Origin: Chloroflexota bacterium
GTDB lineage: Bacteria > Chloroflexota > Dehalococcoidia > SM23-28-2 > RBG-16-64-32
Direction: 5' to 3'
NCBI GenBank assembly: GCA_022563285.1
Contig: JADFNQ010000002.1
Coordinates: 1-19,706, forward strand
DNA length: 19,706 nucleotides
The notes beneath the pieces are model-generated. The model was given only the letters and a program-made list of their open reading frames with translations. It made no database searches and was not told the origin of the DNA. The number at the start of each line of letters is the position of its first letter. Position 1 is the first letter of the stretch. The translations under genes and the position numbers were made by a program. Positions 7,937 through 16,242 of the stretch are shown here, piece by piece.

Positions 7937-8058
7937 CGGGGCGCTTGCTGAGCCGATTCTAGCAGGATGCAGCCCACCGAGATTCCGCTCGCGCCCGCCG
8001 CTTCCCCTTTCTGGCGCTGATGTTATAGGCCGGATATTATGGTGGAGTGGAGTTCTAC

Positions 8059-8874
8059 CTATCGCGGTTGTAGGCTCCAGGTGCCGTCAGCCTCCACTTC
8101 CCATAGACAGGGAGCAGAGCCGAAATCGATGACTGTGCTCCCCGACACGACACCGATTTCGTTCTGTATCAGGTCACTACCATCGGCACAATGTAGCCAT
8201 ACAGCGAAGTTGCTCTGACCATCGTGAGACACTTCCCACGCGCCCGTTGAGGGCACGTCGAGGATCCCGCCGCTAACAGCATCTCCAACGCCCGAGAAGG
8301 AAGCGCTCGCAGCGATACCGAGCGCTTCGAGCCGTAGCGTCCATGCTCCATCGGCGTCGATGTCAAACGTGATGGGCTCTTCCCCGAAGATCGGCCGGCT
8401 TCCTTGATATGAGCCGATCACATTGATGAGGAAGTCCTCTTCGCCTGCCTGAAAAGTGTGCACGATGAAGTTGCTGGAGCCACTATGCGTGAAGGTGGCC
8501 ACTGAAACGGACGCGGGCGGCGTGATCGCGTCGGTCGCCGTCTGACCGAAACCTTCCAGGATCACAGGCTCTGGCGGCGGTATCGGCGTAGGTGTCGTTT
8601 CCGGTGTGGGCTCTACAGTTGGCTCAGGTGTCGGCTCCGGGGCCGATGGTTCAGTGGGCTCCTCAGTCGGGGCGGTCGCCTGGGGCGTCGGCGTCTCTAA
8701 GGCGGTGGCGGCTTCGTCGTCGTCATCTCCGCCGCCGCCGGATGCAATGGCAATCACGATGATAATGACGAGCCAGGTAACGCCCGTCCCGATTGCAGCG
8801 GCGATTCGACCCCCTGGCGACTCTATCAAACGGCGCCATAGAGGTAGGAGCACTAGCCATTCGAGGACACTCAT
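8059..8874 (-). CDS. Membrane-anchored protein with two copies of an unnamed beta-rich domain
   Basis: 271 residues, no family I can name. The order is: an amphipathic N-terminus with a short basic stretch (WRRL), a hydrophobic anchor at about 24-45, an acidic run DDDD at 50-53, a Thr/Pro/Glu-rich linker at about 54-103, then two related domains at about 108-186 and 195-271. The repeats share G-x-G near the start, HSGSSNF / HDGQSNF, an N-x-I/E-x-G segment (NVIGSYQG / NEIGVVSG) and DADGAWTL / EADGTWSL. C229 and C256, both in the second copy, could form a disulfide. The topology suggests extracytoplasmic display on a stalk. Start: ATG 8874 with AGGGGG 7 nt upstream. It lies 24 nt after tRNA-Asp on the same strand with no visible terminator between. 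Confidence 0.8.
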   Translation of the reverse strand: MSVLEWLVLLPLWRRLIESPGGRIAAAIGTGVTWLVIIIVIAIASGGGGDDDDEAATALETPTPQATAPTEEPTEPSAPEPTPEPTVEPTPETTPTPIPPPEPVILEGFGQTATDAITPPASVSVATFTHSGSSNFIVHTFQAGEEDFLINVIGSYQGSRPIFGEEPITFDIDADGAWTLRLEALGIAASASFSGVGDAVSGGILDVPSTGAWEVSHDGQSNFAVWLHCADGSDLIQNEIGVVSGSTVIDFGSAPCLWEVEADGTWSLQPR

Positions 8875-8898
8875 GATAGACCCCCTATTTGGAAAAGC

Positions 8899-8974
8899 TG
8901 GCGACCCCGATCGGATTCGAACCGACGATCTCCACCGTGACAGGGTGGCATGTTAACCGCTACACCACGGGGCC
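8899..8974 (-). tRNA. tRNA-Asp (GTC), CCA encoded
   Basis: A full cloverleaf on the minus strand. The acceptor GGCCCCG (8974-8968) pairs with CGGGGTC, with one G-U. U8-G9, a D arm with AGCGGTTA, an anticodon stem CCACC/GGTGG with loop CTGTCAC (anticodon GTC at 8941-8939), and a T arm with TTCGAAT follow. Discriminator G73, as expected for Asp, is followed by an encoded CCA (8901-8899). Length 76. No intron or odd base was seen. Confidence 0.97.
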
Positions 8975-9021
8975 GCCTAGGTAAGGCCCTCAAGAGCGGC
9001 AGGCCTCCGAAGGGCGATTCT

Positions 9022-9051
9022 ATTCTATTAGGCGGGCCGGAAGGGTGTCAA
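9022..9051 (-). promoter_or_regulatory. Promoter of tRNA-Asp
   Basis: Minus-strand TTGACA (9051-9046), 18 nt, TAGAAT (9027-9022), eleven of twelve consensus matches. The start point near 9015 leaves a leader of about 40 nt before the tRNA. It is divergent from the promoter at 9076-9104. Confidence 0.68.
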
Positions 9052-9075
9052 CGGGCGCCGGCCCGGTCCACGCCG

Positions 9076-9104
9076 TTGGCTTTGGCGCGATCTGTCTGTA
9101 TAAT
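9076..9104 (+). promoter_or_regulatory. Promoter of the small tail-anchored protein gene
   Basis: TTGGCT (9076-9081), 17 nt, perfect TATAAT (9099-9104). The start point near 9111 gives a leader of about 26 nt before the TTG start at 9137. Confidence 0.7.
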
Positions 9105-9136
9105 TCGACTGGAATGAACACGGATAGGGAGTAGCC

Positions 9137-9415
9137 TTGCCGAGACGCTACCGGCCGCCCGACAGGCGGCGCAAACCGAAAAAGCAGCGCCTCCCCGGGG
9201 AGATGGAGGCCCCATCTTACGGGGAGGCCGTAGCGCCCGCTACTTCTCCTCCCCCCGTCGCACCCCCTATAGCCGTTGCCCGCGATCCGGAACGCCCCTC
9301 CCAGACCCAGCACATAGCTCGTGACTACAGCTACGTCATCACTGATCTGCGGCGTATCGCCATACTAGTAGTGTTCATCGTCGCCGGGTTGGTGATCACG
9401 GCCATCCTTCGCTAG
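9137..9415 (+). CDS. Small C-tail-anchored membrane protein, unknown function
   Basis: 92 residues: a strongly basic N-terminus (RRYRPPDRRRKPKKQR), a Pro/Ala-rich middle, the short conserved-looking DYSYVITDLRRIAIL at about 63-77, and a single hydrophobic helix running to the last residue (about 73-91). The layout is that of a protein with a cytoplasmic N-terminus and a C-terminal anchor. I recall similar short proteins with a DYxYVxxDLxRI motif in Chloroflexota, but no function. The start TTG 9137 is supported by AGGGAG (9126-9131) at 5 nt and by the strong promoter just upstream. Confidence 0.75.
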   Translation: MPRRYRPPDRRRKPKKQRLPGEMEAPSYGEAVAPATSPPPVAPPIAVARDPERPSQTQHIARDYSYVITDLRRIAILVVFIVAGLVITAILR

Positions 9416-9416
9416 A

Positions 9417-9464
9417 GCCTGCCCTGAGCTTGTCGACGGGGCCTGACTTGAGCTTGTTGAAGGA
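9417..9464. repeat. Two tandem copies of a 24-nt dispersed-type repeat
   Basis: Copies at 9417-9440 and 9441-9464 agree at 19 of 24 positions and share the core TGAGCTTGT with GA-GG after it. The reverse complement contains ACAAGCTCA, which resembles the short CTTCGACAAGCTCAGG element that I recall from many Chloroflexota and metagenome contigs. They fill the whole gap between two convergent genes, starting 1 nt after one stop and ending at the other. Confidence 0.65.
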
Positions 9465-9947
9465 TCAGTAGCGCAGGCGGCTGATCGCCACCGCGCCGGC
9501 GACGATGACAGCGATATATCCGAAGAGATCGTCCGTCGGCAGCAGGGCGTCGCCGATAACGAAGTTGCGCACGAGGTAGGCGGCGATGGCGCCGCCCGCG
9601 CCGATCACCTGCAGCGGCGGGCCCGACTTACGGTTGGTGGCTGCGCTCACGGCCTGCGCGATGAGGTATCCGATGAGCGCGGCGAGGAACAGTCCGAAGA
9701 TGCCGAAACGTCCTGGGATGAGGACTCCCCAGACGGCGCCTAGCCCGACACCTACAGCCAGCGCCGCCGCGGCGCCGCGCAGGAGGTAGGCCGGCCCTAC
9801 CTCAAACTGAGGGAGCTTGCGGGCCGGGGCGCAGGTCGGGCAGCGGGCGCCTACGTCCGTGAAGACGGCGCAGCGGGGGCAGATGGGGGTCTCGCAGCGC
9901 CCGCAGGTGAGCTCGGTCTCAACCTTGGGGTGGCGGGCGCATTGCAT
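9465..9947 (-). CDS. B-box-type zinc finger membrane protein
   Basis: 160 residues. The first 40 hold eight zinc ligands in B-box-like spacing: C3, H6, C15, C18, C23, C26, C36, C39, enough for two zinc ions. Four hydrophobic segments follow (about 52-72, 78-100, 113-130, 140-156), and the chain ends in SRLRY. Function is unknown; a zinc finger held at the cytoplasmic membrane face is the likely layout. It is the last gene of the rny-ymdB-PHP run, 11 nt after the PHP gene, and its ribosome-binding site is weak, which suggests coupling to the upstream gene. Confidence 0.8.
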   Translation of the reverse strand: MQCARHPKVETELTCGRCETPICPRCAVFTDVGARCPTCAPARKLPQFEVGPAYLLRGAAAALAVGVGLGAVWGVLIPGRFGIFGLFLAALIGYLIAQAVSAATNRKSGPPLQVIGAGGAIAAYLVRNFVIGDALLPTDDLFGYIAVIVAGAVAISRLRY

Positions 9948-9958
9948 TGCGGCAGGCG

Positions 9959-10810
9959 CTATGCCCGCTCCAGGACTCCCCGTACACGCGCCAGGGACAG
10001 CAGCCTCGCCACCGGCTCATCGGGCAGCGGGATATCCCCGGGCTCCCGCTGTTGGGGGCCGCCCATCCCGTGGTAATCGCTACCGCCCAGGGGGATGAGG
10101 CCGAACTTTTCGGCGAGGACGCGCAGGCGCTCCACTTCGTCGGGAGGGTAGTCCTGGTAGTAGACCTCCATCCCCACCAGCCCGCCCGCCTTCAGCCGCG
10201 TGAGCAGCTCCTCCAGGTCTCCTAGCTCGCGCGGGTGGGCCAGGGTGGGCAGGCCGTTGACGGAGGTGAGTATCTCGACTACCTCGGTGGGAGTGAGGCG
10301 ATCTCGCTCCACGTAGGCGGGCCCGTTACGGCTCAGGTAGAGTTCGAACGCTTCGTTGACGGTGCCGACGTGGCCGGCCTCCACCAGGGCGCGGGCGATG
10401 TGGGGACGGCCGACTGCGCCCTCCCCGGCGAAGCTCTGCACCCGCTCCCAGGTGACGGGCTTGCCCAGCTCAGCCATCCTCTCCACCATCTTGCGGGCCC
10501 GTCCCAGCCGCGATTTGCGCAGGCCGACGAGCTTCTGCTCGAACGTCTCGTCCCGCCAGTCGATGAAGTGGCCCAGGATGTGGACCTCGTTGCCGGGGAC
10601 GTCGGTGCTCATCTCGATGCCGGGGATGAGGGTGAAGTCGGGGTAGCGGGCGGCGGCGGCGAACGCCTCCGGCAGCCCCCCCGTAGTGTCGTGGTCGGTG
10701 AGCGCCATGGTGTGGACGCCACCGCGATAGGCCAACTCGATGAGCTCGGTCGGCGTTAGTACGCCGTCGGAGAAGGTGCTGTGGGTGTGGAGGTCGGCAC
10801 GGCTCCCCAT
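9959..10810 (-). CDS. PHP-domain phosphoesterase (TrpH/RNase AM-like)
   Basis: A metal-dependent phosphoesterase of 283 residues, cytoplasmic. PHP motifs appear in order: DLHTHSTFSDG (H8, H10, D15), LTDHDT (D39, H40, D41), IPGIEMS (E66), EVHILGH (H77, H81), LAHP (H192) and GGSDYHG (D245, H247). An insertion domain lies at about 90-180. The family includes the E. coli enzyme RNase AM (YciV), which has 3',5'-nucleotide bisphosphatase and 5'-3' exoribonuclease activity. That role is likely but not proven here. Its ATG shares one base with the ymdB stop (TGATG), so the two are coupled. Confidence 0.9.
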   Translation of the reverse strand: MGSRADLHTHSTFSDGVLTPTELIELAYRGGVHTMALTDHDTTGGLPEAFAAAARYPDFTLIPGIEMSTDVPGNEVHILGHFIDWRDETFEQKLVGLRKSRLGRARKMVERMAELGKPVTWERVQSFAGEGAVGRPHIARALVEAGHVGTVNEAFELYLSRNGPAYVERDRLTPTEVVEILTSVNGLPTLAHPRELGDLEELLTRLKAGGLVGMEVYYQDYPPDEVERLRVLAEKFGLIPLGGSDYHGMGGPQQREPGDIPLPDEPVARLLSLARVRGVLERA

Positions 10811-11580
10811 CAGGCGACCTCGCTGTCGACTCGCTGGATGCTGGTCGCTCTGCCGCTCCCTTCGTCGATCTGGACGAGGACGGAGTTGAAGACGACGGGA
10901 CCGTGCTCCTCGCTGGGGAAGCGGGTGGGGAGCTGGCTGAGGAATGCTTCGATGACGGGATGGGTCTCCATTCCCAGGATGGAGTCGCGCGGGCCGACCA
11001 TGCCCACGTCCGACACGAACGCCGTCCCCTTGGGCAGCAGCCTGGTGTCGGCGGTGGGGATGTGGGTGTGGCTGCCGATTACGGCGCTGACGCGGCCGTC
11101 CAGGTACCAGGCCAGCGCCGCCTTCTCGCTGGTGGCCTCAGCGTGCATGTCCACGATGATGATGGGGACGTCTCCCAGTTCGGCTAGGGCCTCGTCGGCG
11201 GCGCCAAAGGGACAGTTCAGGGTGCCGGGCATGAAGGTGCGGCCGATCAGGTTGATTACGCCTACGCCGTCGCGAGTGATGACCCCGCGGCCGGGCGCGC
11301 CTTCGGGGTAGTTCAGGGGGCGCAGCAGGGGGGCCTCGCCATCCAGATACGAGTAGATCTCGCGGTAGTGCCAGATGTGGTTGCCGGAGGTGATGATCTC
11401 TACACCGGCCTCAAACATCTCGTCCGCGGTATTGGGTGTCAGCCCCTTGCCGCCGGCGGCGTTCTCCCCGTTGGCGATGACTAGGTCCAGTTCGTGCCTG
11501 CGTCTGATCTCCGGGAGGAGGCTGGCCATCGCCCTTCGCCCCACCTTGCCCACCACATCGCCGATTATAAGTATGTTCAC
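10810..11580 (-). CDS. ymdB: YmdB-family metallophosphoesterase (2',3'-cNMP phosphodiesterase)
   Basis: 256 residues of the TIGR00282/YmdB family, which in Bacillus hydrolyses 2',3'-cyclic nucleotides and influences biofilm and motility choice. Dinuclear-metal motifs are intact: MNILIIGDVVG (D8), ANGENAAGGKG (E39, N40), TSGNHIW (N67, H68), DMHAE (H146) and GSHTHIPT (H171, H173). The start is GTG at 11580, fixed by the core beta-strand NILIIGD. It sits 63 nt after rny, the classic neighbour in Firmicutes and Dehalococcoidia, and overlaps the PHP gene by one base. Confidence 0.93.
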   Translation of the reverse strand: MNILIIGDVVGKVGRRAMASLLPEIRRRHELDLVIANGENAAGGKGLTPNTADEMFEAGVEIITSGNHIWHYREIYSYLDGEAPLLRPLNYPEGAPGRGVITRDGVGVINLIGRTFMPGTLNCPFGAADEALAELGDVPIIIVDMHAEATSEKAALAWYLDGRVSAVIGSHTHIPTADTRLLPKGTAFVSDVGMVGPRDSILGMETHPVIEAFLSQLPTRFPSEEHGPVVFNSVLVQIDEGSGRATSIQRVDSEVA

Positions 11581-11604
11581 TGCCGGTCTTGCCTTACTAG
11601 CGGG

Positions 11605-11637
11605 CGGGGCGGCCGCGTCCCGGTGGGTGCCGCCCCG
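11605..11637. promoter_or_regulatory. Strong hairpin between rny and ymdB
   Basis: Arms CGGGGCGGC (11605-11613) and GCCGCCCCG (11629-11637) pair perfectly over 9 bp around a 15-nt loop. No T-run follows on the minus strand, and ymdB starts 25 nt later. Attenuation or an mRNA processing point between rny and ymdB is the likely role. Confidence 0.45.
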
Positions 11638-11643
11638 GCGAGA

Positions 11644-13179
<1,536 letters not shown>

Positions 13180-13232
13180 CGTAACCTCACTTCCTTATTT
13201 GGTTTTGGAGAATGGCTCATGAATTTGAATTG

Positions 13233-13253
13233 GAGCGGTCAACGTGACCGCTC
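13233..13253. promoter_or_regulatory. Perfect 21-bp palindrome at the rny transcription start
   Basis: Arms GAGCGGTCA (13233-13241) and TGACCGCTC (13245-13253) with a 3-nt centre. It begins 7 nt after the rny -10 box, at the predicted +1. It could be a repressor operator or, in RNA, a 5'-terminal 9-bp hairpin that guards the messenger end. Confidence 0.6.
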
Positions 13254-13259
13254 ACCATC

Positions 13260-13289
13260 ATCATACGGCGCGTTAGATTGGGGTGTCAA
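13260..13289 (-). promoter_or_regulatory. Promoter of rny
   Basis: Minus-strand TTGACA (13289-13284), 18 nt, TATGAT (13265-13260), eleven of twelve consensus matches. The start point falls near 13253, giving a leader of about 75 nt. A second TTGACA lies at 13309-13304 but has no good -10. The remainder of the 13180-13385 gap shows only a 5-bp GC hairpin (13360-13372) after recX. Confidence 0.7.
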
Positions 13290-13385
13290 GGAAATGGCTA
13301 AACCTGTCAATCGATACTCGTGAATGCTATTGATATCCTCTATGGACTCGCCGGTGACCTGCCGGGGCGGCACTTGCGGCCACGC

Positions 13386-14024
13386 TCAATCGCCGTCGTC
13401 CCGCCCTTCAGCCAGCTCCCGCCAGCGGCGCTCAACCGTCAGGCGGATCGTCTCGTAGTCAAAGCCGCGACGGCGCAGGAAGTCGCCCAGACGGCGGCGG
13501 AACTCCGCCTGGGGCAGGCCGCTCAGCGATGCCGCGCGGCGGGCGGAGGCGCGCAGGGCGGCCTCCGCATCGTCGACGCCTTCGACCAGTTCGCGCGAGG
13601 CGTCGCTGTTCACACCTTTGGCCCGCAGCTCCTGGCGCAGCAGGCGTTGGCCGCGGGGGCTGGCGCGCTCGCGGCTCTCCACCCAGGAGCGGGCGAAGGC
13701 GGCGTCGTCCACCAGGCCCAGCTCTAGCAGGCGCTCAATGGTGCTGTCAACGAGAGCCGGAGGGGCGCCGCGGCGGGCCAGACGTTGCCGCAGCTCCGTC
13801 TCGCTGCGGGGACGGTAGGATAGGAGACGCAGCGCGGCGCTCATGGCGTCCGCGCGCGCTTCCGCCTCGCGGAGCGCGCGTAGCCTGTCGCCGTCAACTT
13901 CGTCGCCCACACGCAGGCTGACTTGGGCGGCGACATCCGTGGACAGGCCGAGGGCGAAGCGGCCGTCCAGGAAGAGGTTGAGGCGGTTCTTCCGCCGCTG
14001 CTTCTCGATGGCGGTGACGCGCAC
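13386..14024 (-). CDS. recX: RecX, regulator of RecA
   Basis: A small helical protein of 212 residues that binds RecA filaments and limits or adjusts their activity. The N-terminus VTAIEKQRRKNRLNLFLDGRFALGLS is the usual RecX opening, followed by repeated three-helix units with LSYRPRSETELRQRLARRG and LVDDAAFARSWVESR. The start is GTG 14024, placed by the family N-terminus; no clear Shine-Dalgarno precedes it, so translation is probably coupled to recA, which ends 20 nt upstream. The recA-recX order is common. rny follows after a 206-nt gap with a separate promoter. Confidence 0.9.
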   Translation of the reverse strand: MRVTAIEKQRRKNRLNLFLDGRFALGLSTDVAAQVSLRVGDEVDGDRLRALREAEARADAMSAALRLLSYRPRSETELRQRLARRGAPPALVDSTIERLLELGLVDDAAFARSWVESRERASPRGQRLLRQELRAKGVNSDASRELVEGVDDAEAALRASARRAASLSGLPQAEFRRRLGDFLRRRGFDYETIRLTVERRWRELAEGRDDGD

Positions 14025-14044
14025 GGTCGGGAAGAGCGGGGCGG

Positions 14045-15106
14045 CTACTCCGCAGGTGTCGCTTCGGCCACTGCGGCTGACGCCTGTGAAGCGGCGCCGG
14101 CGCGGATCAGGTTTTCCAGCTCATCTACGAGCTGGGGGTTCTCCCGCAGGAAGGCCTTGGCCTGCTCCCGGCCCTGGCCCAGCCGTCGCTCCTCGAACGA
14201 GTAGAAGGAGCCCTGTTTCTTGACGATGCTGGAGTCCACCGCCAGGTCCAGGATGTCCCCCTCACGGCTTATGCCCAGCTGGGAGCCGTGGAAGATGATA
14301 TCGAACTCCGCCGTGCGGAAGGGAGCCGCCAGCTTGTTCTTCACGACCTTGGCCCGCACGCGGCTGCCAATGGGAGTGCCGCCCTGCTTCAGCGTCTCTA
14401 CACGGCGCAGGTCTATGCGCACGGAGCTGTAGAACTTCAGGGCGCGGCCGCCGGGAGTCACCTCCGGGTTGCCGAAGACGATGCCGATCTTCTCCCTCAA
14501 CTGGTTGATGAAGATGAGGGCGGTGCGGGAGCGGGAGACGGCGGCGGTAAGCTTGCGCAGCGCCTGCGACATCAACCGGGCCTGCAACCCAGGCAGGGAA
14601 TCGCCCATGTCACCCTCGATCTCGGCGCGGGGGACGAGGGCAGCCACGCTGTCGACGACTATGACGTCGACGGCGTTGGAGCGGATCAGCGCCTCACATA
14701 TCTCCAGCGCCTGCTCGCCGGTATCGGGCTGGGAGATGAGGAGGTCCTCGATGTTGACGCCGAGGGCTGAGGCGAAGGTGGGGTCCAGGGCGTGCTCCAC
14801 GTCCACGTAGGCGACCGCAGCGTGGCCGTCCTGGCGCTGGGCCTGGGCGACGATGTGCTGGGCCAGGGTGGACTTGCCCGACATCTCCGGCCCGAAGATC
14901 TCCGTGACGCGGCCGCGGGGGATACCGCCTATGCCCAGGGCGATATCGAGGGCCAGGGAGCCGGTGGGGATGGCGTCCACGGCCATGTGCGCGGAGGCTT
15001 CCCCCAGGCGCATGATGGAGCCGCGGCCGAACTGCTTCTCGATCTGGCCGATCGCCATCTCCAGCGCCTGGAGGCGCTCCTTCATGCCGTCGCGGGAACC
15101 GCTCAC
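14045..15106 (-). CDS. recA: RecA recombinase
   Basis: DNA-dependent ATPase for strand exchange and SOS induction. From GTG 15106 it is 353 residues. Walker A is GPEMSGKS (72-79, a variant of GPESSGKT). DVEHALDP takes the place of DAEHALDP. Loop 1 has EGDMGDSLPGLQARLMSQ and loop 2 has FGNPEVTPGGRALKF. The C-terminal domain is followed by a short Ala/Glu tail. The GTG start is decided by a perfect AGGAGG 4 nt upstream; a longer frame to 15145 would cross the promoter. No obvious palindromic LexA site could be found between promoter and start. recX follows 20 nt downstream. Confidence 0.97.
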   Translation of the reverse strand: MSGSRDGMKERLQALEMAIGQIEKQFGRGSIMRLGEASAHMAVDAIPTGSLALDIALGIGGIPRGRVTEIFGPEMSGKSTLAQHIVAQAQRQDGHAAVAYVDVEHALDPTFASALGVNIEDLLISQPDTGEQALEICEALIRSNAVDVIVVDSVAALVPRAEIEGDMGDSLPGLQARLMSQALRKLTAAVSRSRTALIFINQLREKIGIVFGNPEVTPGGRALKFYSSVRIDLRRVETLKQGGTPIGSRVRAKVVKNKLAAPFRTAEFDIIFHGSQLGISREGDILDLAVDSSIVKKQGSFYSFEERRLGQGREQAKAFLRENPQLVDELENLIRAGAASQASAAVAEATPAE

Positions 15107-15110
15107 GATG

Positions 15111-15116
15111 CCTCCT
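15111..15116 (-). promoter_or_regulatory. Shine-Dalgarno of recA, decides the GTG start
   Basis: Minus-strand AGGAGG at 15116-15111, 4 nt before GTG 15106. It settles the choice of GTG 15106 over ATG 15145 upstream and ATG 15085 downstream. Confidence 0.8.
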
Positions 15117-15135
15117 GTCGGCTTGGGCCGTCGGC

Positions 15136-15164
15136 ATGATAGCACGGACGGGTTACGCCAACAA
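15136..15164 (-). promoter_or_regulatory. Promoter of recA
   Basis: Minus-strand TTGTTG (15164-15159), 17 nt, TATCAT (15141-15136) preceded by TGC, so an extended -10 (TGCTATCAT). The start point near 15129 gives a leader of about 22 nt that contains the AGGAGG. Confidence 0.6.
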
Positions 15165-15189
15165 GGGCCGCGTGACAGCGCCGGCTGGG

Positions 15190-15444
15190 CTAGGTGAGGA
15201 GTCTGGTGACGAACCGGGCGATGAGGCTGAGGAGGATGATGGCCACCATCGGCGAGAGGTCCAGCATGCCCATACGGGGCATGACCTGGCGGATGGGGGA
15301 GAGGATGGGCTCCGTGATGTCGTGCAGGAAGACCACCACCGGGTTGCGCGGGTCCATGCCCACCCAGGAGAGGATGATCCGGATGAAGATGGCGGCCATG
15401 AGGATGAAGGCCAGGATCTGGATGAAGCGGGCGGCGATTTCGAT
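15190..15444 (-). CDS. yggT: YggT family membrane protein, apparent AUC start
   Basis: A small inner-membrane protein of the YggT/YlmG family, often beside proC/yggS and cell-division genes. The core is unmistakable: IIRIILSW-like helix, MDPRNPVVVFLHDITEPILSPIRQVMPRMG, then DLSPMVAIILLSL. The first ATG (15399) lies inside the first membrane helix and would remove it. Reading back in frame gives a full first helix (IEIAARFIQILAFIL) that begins at ATC 15444, 3 nt after the proC stop, with GGAGG at an ideal 7 nt upstream. No ATG, GTG or TTG exists between the in-frame proC TAG and ATG 15399. From ATC the length is 84 residues, normal for the family. A rare AUC start or an ATG-to-ATC change is inferred. 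Confidence 0.82.
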   Translation of the reverse strand: MEIAARFIQILAFILMAAIFIRIILSWVGMDPRNPVVVFLHDITEPILSPIRQVMPRMGMLDLSPMVAIILLSLIARFVTRLLT

Positions 15445-15447
15445 GGC

Positions 15448-16242
15448 CTATCCTCCCAGACGCTTGGCTTTCTCGTAGGCGGCCTGCACGGCCTGGATGA
15501 AGGCCCGGCGCAGGCCGGCCTTCTCCAGCACCAGTAGCCCCTCGCTGGTGGTGCCGGCGGGCGAGGTGACCTGATTGCGGAGGTCGGCCGGGTGCTTGCC
15601 GGTGGCCTGGGCGTATTTGGCTGAGCCAAGGATGGTCTGGATGACCATTCGCTGGGCGGTGTCGCGGCGGAGGCCGATATGGACGGCGCCGTCGATGAGC
15701 GCCTCCATGACCAGGAAGATGTAGGCGGGGCCGCTGGAGCTGACGGCGGTGGCCATGTCCACGTACTTCTCGTCGTCCACGTAGAGCTCCTGGCCCAGGA
15801 CGGCGAGGATGCTGCGCACCTGTTCGCGGGCGGCGTCGGGGACGGCGTCGGTGGCGGTCCAGACGGTCATCCCTTCGCCGACCTGGGCGGGCGTGTTGGG
15901 GATCGCCCGCACGATAGCGTCGTGCTTGAGGGCGTCGCGGATCGTGGCTATGGTGACGCCGGCCATAATCGACATAACGGTCTGACCGGAGCTGAGGGAG
16001 AGGCTGCGGGCGGCGGTGGAAAACTCCTGTGGCTTGACGGCGAGGACGGCGATGTCCGCGCCTTCAAGGGCGGGAGCGGGCTTATCGACCGCCTTGATGC
16101 CGTAGGTGGTGCTTAGGTGATCGCGGCGTTGAGGCAGGATGTCGCAGGCGGCTACGTCCTGAGGCTGGGCCAGCCCGTTGTTCAGTATGCCGCTTATGAT
16201 CGCCTCACCCATTACGCCGCCGCCGATGAACGCCAGTTTCAT
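15448..16242 (-). CDS. proC: Pyrroline-5-carboxylate reductase
   Basis: Reduces pyrroline-5-carboxylate to proline with NAD(P)H, the last step of proline synthesis. 264 residues, normal length. The Rossmann start MKLAFIGGGVMGEAIISG, VLAVKPQ, RAIPNTPAQVGEG, AVSSSGPAYIF (usually AVSGSGPAY) and the C-terminal VTSPAGTTSEGL are all present. Its ATG overlaps the yggS stop by four bases (ATGA). Its own TAG is in the same reading phase as yggT, which begins 3 nt later. Confidence 0.96.
   Translation of the reverse strand: MKLAFIGGGVMGEAIISGILNNGLAQPQDVAACDILPQRRDHLSTTYGIKAVDKPAPALEGADIAVLAVKPQEFSTAARSLSLSSGQTVMSIMAGVTIATIRDALKHDAIVRAIPNTPAQVGEGMTVWTATDAVPDAAREQVRSILAVLGQELYVDDEKYVDMATAVSSSGPAYIFLVMEALIDGAVHIGLRRDTAQRMVIQTILGSAKYAQATGKHPADLRNQVTSPAGTTSEGLLVLEKAGLRRAFIQAVQAAYEKAKRLGG

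Noticed and set aside
13284..13309. Second TTGACA (13309-13304) as an additional rny promoter
   Set aside because: No hexamer resembling TATAAT lies 16-18 nt downstream; the nearer TTGACA (13289-13284) has a very good -10.
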